6,303 bases of DNA from Candidatus Caenarcanum sp. (lineage in GTDB: Bacteria > Cyanobacteriota > Vampirovibrionia > Gastranaerophilales > UBA9971), in contig DYOT01000078.1 in assembly GCA_020720345.1 (NCBI GenBank), positions 1 to 6,303 on the forward strand, in the 5' to 3' direction. Each line of letters opens with the position of its first letter. Within the stretch, counting starts at the first letter, position 1. The position numbers and the translations under genes are program-made. The notes under the pieces were generated by a model. It saw nothing but the letters and a program-made list of their open reading frames with translations. It searched no databases and was not told the DNA's origin. Shown here one piece after another: positions 4,993-6,303 of this stretch.

Positions 4993-6303
4993 ATGTTATT
5001 TAAGCAAATTATTTTAATAATTGATTCACGAGGGCAGAACTCGCCTTATTATACTAATCTTGTTCAACAGAATGTTAATGTACATATTGTTACTTCCGAT
5101 TCCTGGGAAAATACTCCTGAAACTATTATAAAATATGAGCCTGATTTGATTATTGCCTATAATAATATTGATAAAGATGCAACAGAAATCTGTACCGGGA
5201 TTCGGAGTCAAAAAACTCTGCATAGACCTGTTTTAATAGTTTTATCAGATGAAATTTCTTTGGAAAAAAAGCTTGAAATATTAAAAGCAGGTGCTGACGA
5301 TTTTCAGAGTACGAAAATTAGTGATGAAGAGATGGACTTAAGGATTTTTGCGCATTTAAGAAGAAATGAAGAAGAATTTTCTAACCCTGTAACAAAATTA
5401 CCAACGGCAAAAACAACATATAAAATTGTAAAAAGAAATCTTGCTCTGAGTAACGATGAATTTATGGCTATAATGTATCTCGATGTGGATAATTATATCC
5501 CTTACAATGAAATTTATGGCTATATAGCTGCTGAAAAATTGCTTCAGACTTTCGTCGCTATTATAAAAACAGCTATTAATGAAAATGATTTTTTAGGGCA
5601 AATAAATGAAAATGGTTTTATAATCCTTACAAAACCTGAAAAAGCCGAAAAAATAGCAACTTTTTTGAATTATTCTTTCGATATTATTGCTCCTAAATTT
5701 TATTCCGACGAAGACGTTGAAAAAGGATACATTATATCAAGCGGAGATGATAAAATCGGAAGAAGAATACCCTTTGTTTCTGTTAGCATCGGTATAGTTT
5801 CAACCCGGTACAGAAAATTTACCGGTTATCAGGAAGCATTAAGCTCAAGCATAAGCATTCAAAGGCTTGCAAAATCAAGACACGGTTCTTCATGGTTAAG
5901 CGACAGACCAAAAATTTCCGGCGGAGAAATAATAAAAGAAGTTCCTAACAAAATTTTAATAATGGAAAAAGATGCGGCGCTTGCTTATCTTCTTTCTACT
6001 ACTCTTGAAATGAAGGATTATATTGTAGAAACTGCAAACAATACGGATGAAGTCTTTGAAATTGTAGAAAAAAGTAGACCTGACTTGATTTTGCTTGATA
6101 TAGAAGATGAAAAATCCTCAGAAGAGCTTGAAGCCTGCAAAGCCATTAAAGAAGATTATCCTGATATAAAAATTATCATTTCTTCTTCCGCCAGAAATAA
6201 AGAAACTATTCTTGATTCCGGTGCTGATTTGTATATACCAAAGCCTTATGAGCTTATAGCTTTATTTAGCTGGATTGACAAGTTTCTGAACGGGGATATG
6301 TAG
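4993..6303 (+). CDS. REC / degenerate GGDEF / REC signalling protein
   Basis: A 436-residue cytoplasmic protein in three parts. Residues 5-124 form a receiver-like fold whose phosphate site is lost (Y56 where Asp is expected after PDLIIA), although K108 remains. Residues 131-300 are a GGDEF-type fold (NPVTKLPT, LDVDNYIPYNEIYGY, SVSIGIVS), but the signature is NENGF (205-209) instead of GGDEF, and the RxxD inhibitory site is NEND (196-199). It is therefore unlikely to make c-di-GMP. The YSDEDVEKGYI segment (237-247) recalls a GGDEF subfamily found in other multi-domain regulators. Residues 318-433 are a second receiver with phosphoacceptor D369 and K417 present; its acidic pocket reads EKD (325-327), so it is only partly classical. 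Start: the frame stays open back to an ATG at 4909, but that would overlap the kinase by 83 bases; 4993 has AGGA eight bases upstream and begins directly at the first receiver strand. The stop is the last codon of the window. Confidence 0.87.
   Translation: MLFKQIILIIDSRGQNSPYYTNLVQQNVNVHIVTSDSWENTPETIIKYEPDLIIAYNNIDKDATEICTGIRSQKTLHRPVLIVLSDEISLEKKLEILKAGADDFQSTKISDEEMDLRIFAHLRRNEEEFSNPVTKLPTAKTTYKIVKRNLALSNDEFMAIMYLDVDNYIPYNEIYGYIAAEKLLQTFVAIIKTAINENDFLGQINENGFIILTKPEKAEKIATFLNYSFDIIAPKFYSDEDVEKGYIISSGDDKIGRRIPFVSVSIGIVSTRYRKFTGYQEALSSSISIQRLAKSRHGSSWLSDRPKISGGEIIKEVPNKILIMEKDAALAYLLSTTLEMKDYIVETANNTDEVFEIVEKSRPDLILLDIEDEKSSEELEACKAIKEDYPDIKIIISSSARNKETILDSGADLYIPKPYELIALFSWIDKFLNGDM

Overview
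The window is AT-rich bacterial DNA. It carries one partial tRNA gene and seven protein-coding genes, with no sign of phage, an insertion sequence, CRISPR or an rRNA operon. The style points to a low-GC member of the Cyanobacteriota/Melainabacteria (Vampirovibrionia) lineage or a similar uncultured phylum. The signs are a receiver-LuxR response regulator with an OmpR-like receiver end, a pentapeptide-repeat protein, a soluble PAS histidine kinase, and a receiver/GGDEF-like/receiver protein. This taxonomic guess is an inference from gene style only and is moderate at best.

Layout. (1) 1-68, minus strand: tRNA-Ile(GAT), cut by the window edge inside the 3' acceptor strand. (2) 69-390: no gene, but several inverted repeats and a terminator-like hairpin. 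(3) 391-1005, plus: a small secreted protein with a PA-IL/LecA-like lectin C-terminus. (4) 2179-1033, minus: a two-gene operon with an 8-base overlap, encoding a four-helix DUF5671-type membrane protein and a single-pass membrane-anchored partner. (5) 2180-2316: a divergent promoter region in which both strands carry the same extended -10 (TGTTATAAT), arranged as mirror images around an almost pure pyrimidine tract. (6) 2317-3521, plus: a receiver-LuxR response regulator followed 29 bases later by a very acidic pentapeptide-repeat protein. (7) 3522-3905: a 384-base gap rich in dyad symmetry. (8) 3906-6303, plus: a PAS-HisKA-HATPase kinase, then after a one-base gap a REC/degenerate GGDEF/REC protein ending at the last base of the window.

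How the parts may work together. The right half looks like a cytoplasmic signalling cluster. A soluble sensor kinase is tightly coupled to a multi-domain receiver protein whose GGDEF-like module lacks the catalytic signature, so it is more likely a phosphorylation-dependent scaffold or sensor than a c-di-GMP synthase. A DNA-binding response regulator with an intact receiver sits just upstream and is a plausible partner of the kinase. The minus-strand DUF5671 pair is a membrane module of unknown function whose promoter region is shared with that regulator. The lectin gene seems to be an independent single-gene unit. No fully new system can be proven here. The best leads are the DUF5671 pair with its divergent promoter, the kinase plus REC-pseudoGGDEF-REC operon, and the structured 3522-3905 gap.
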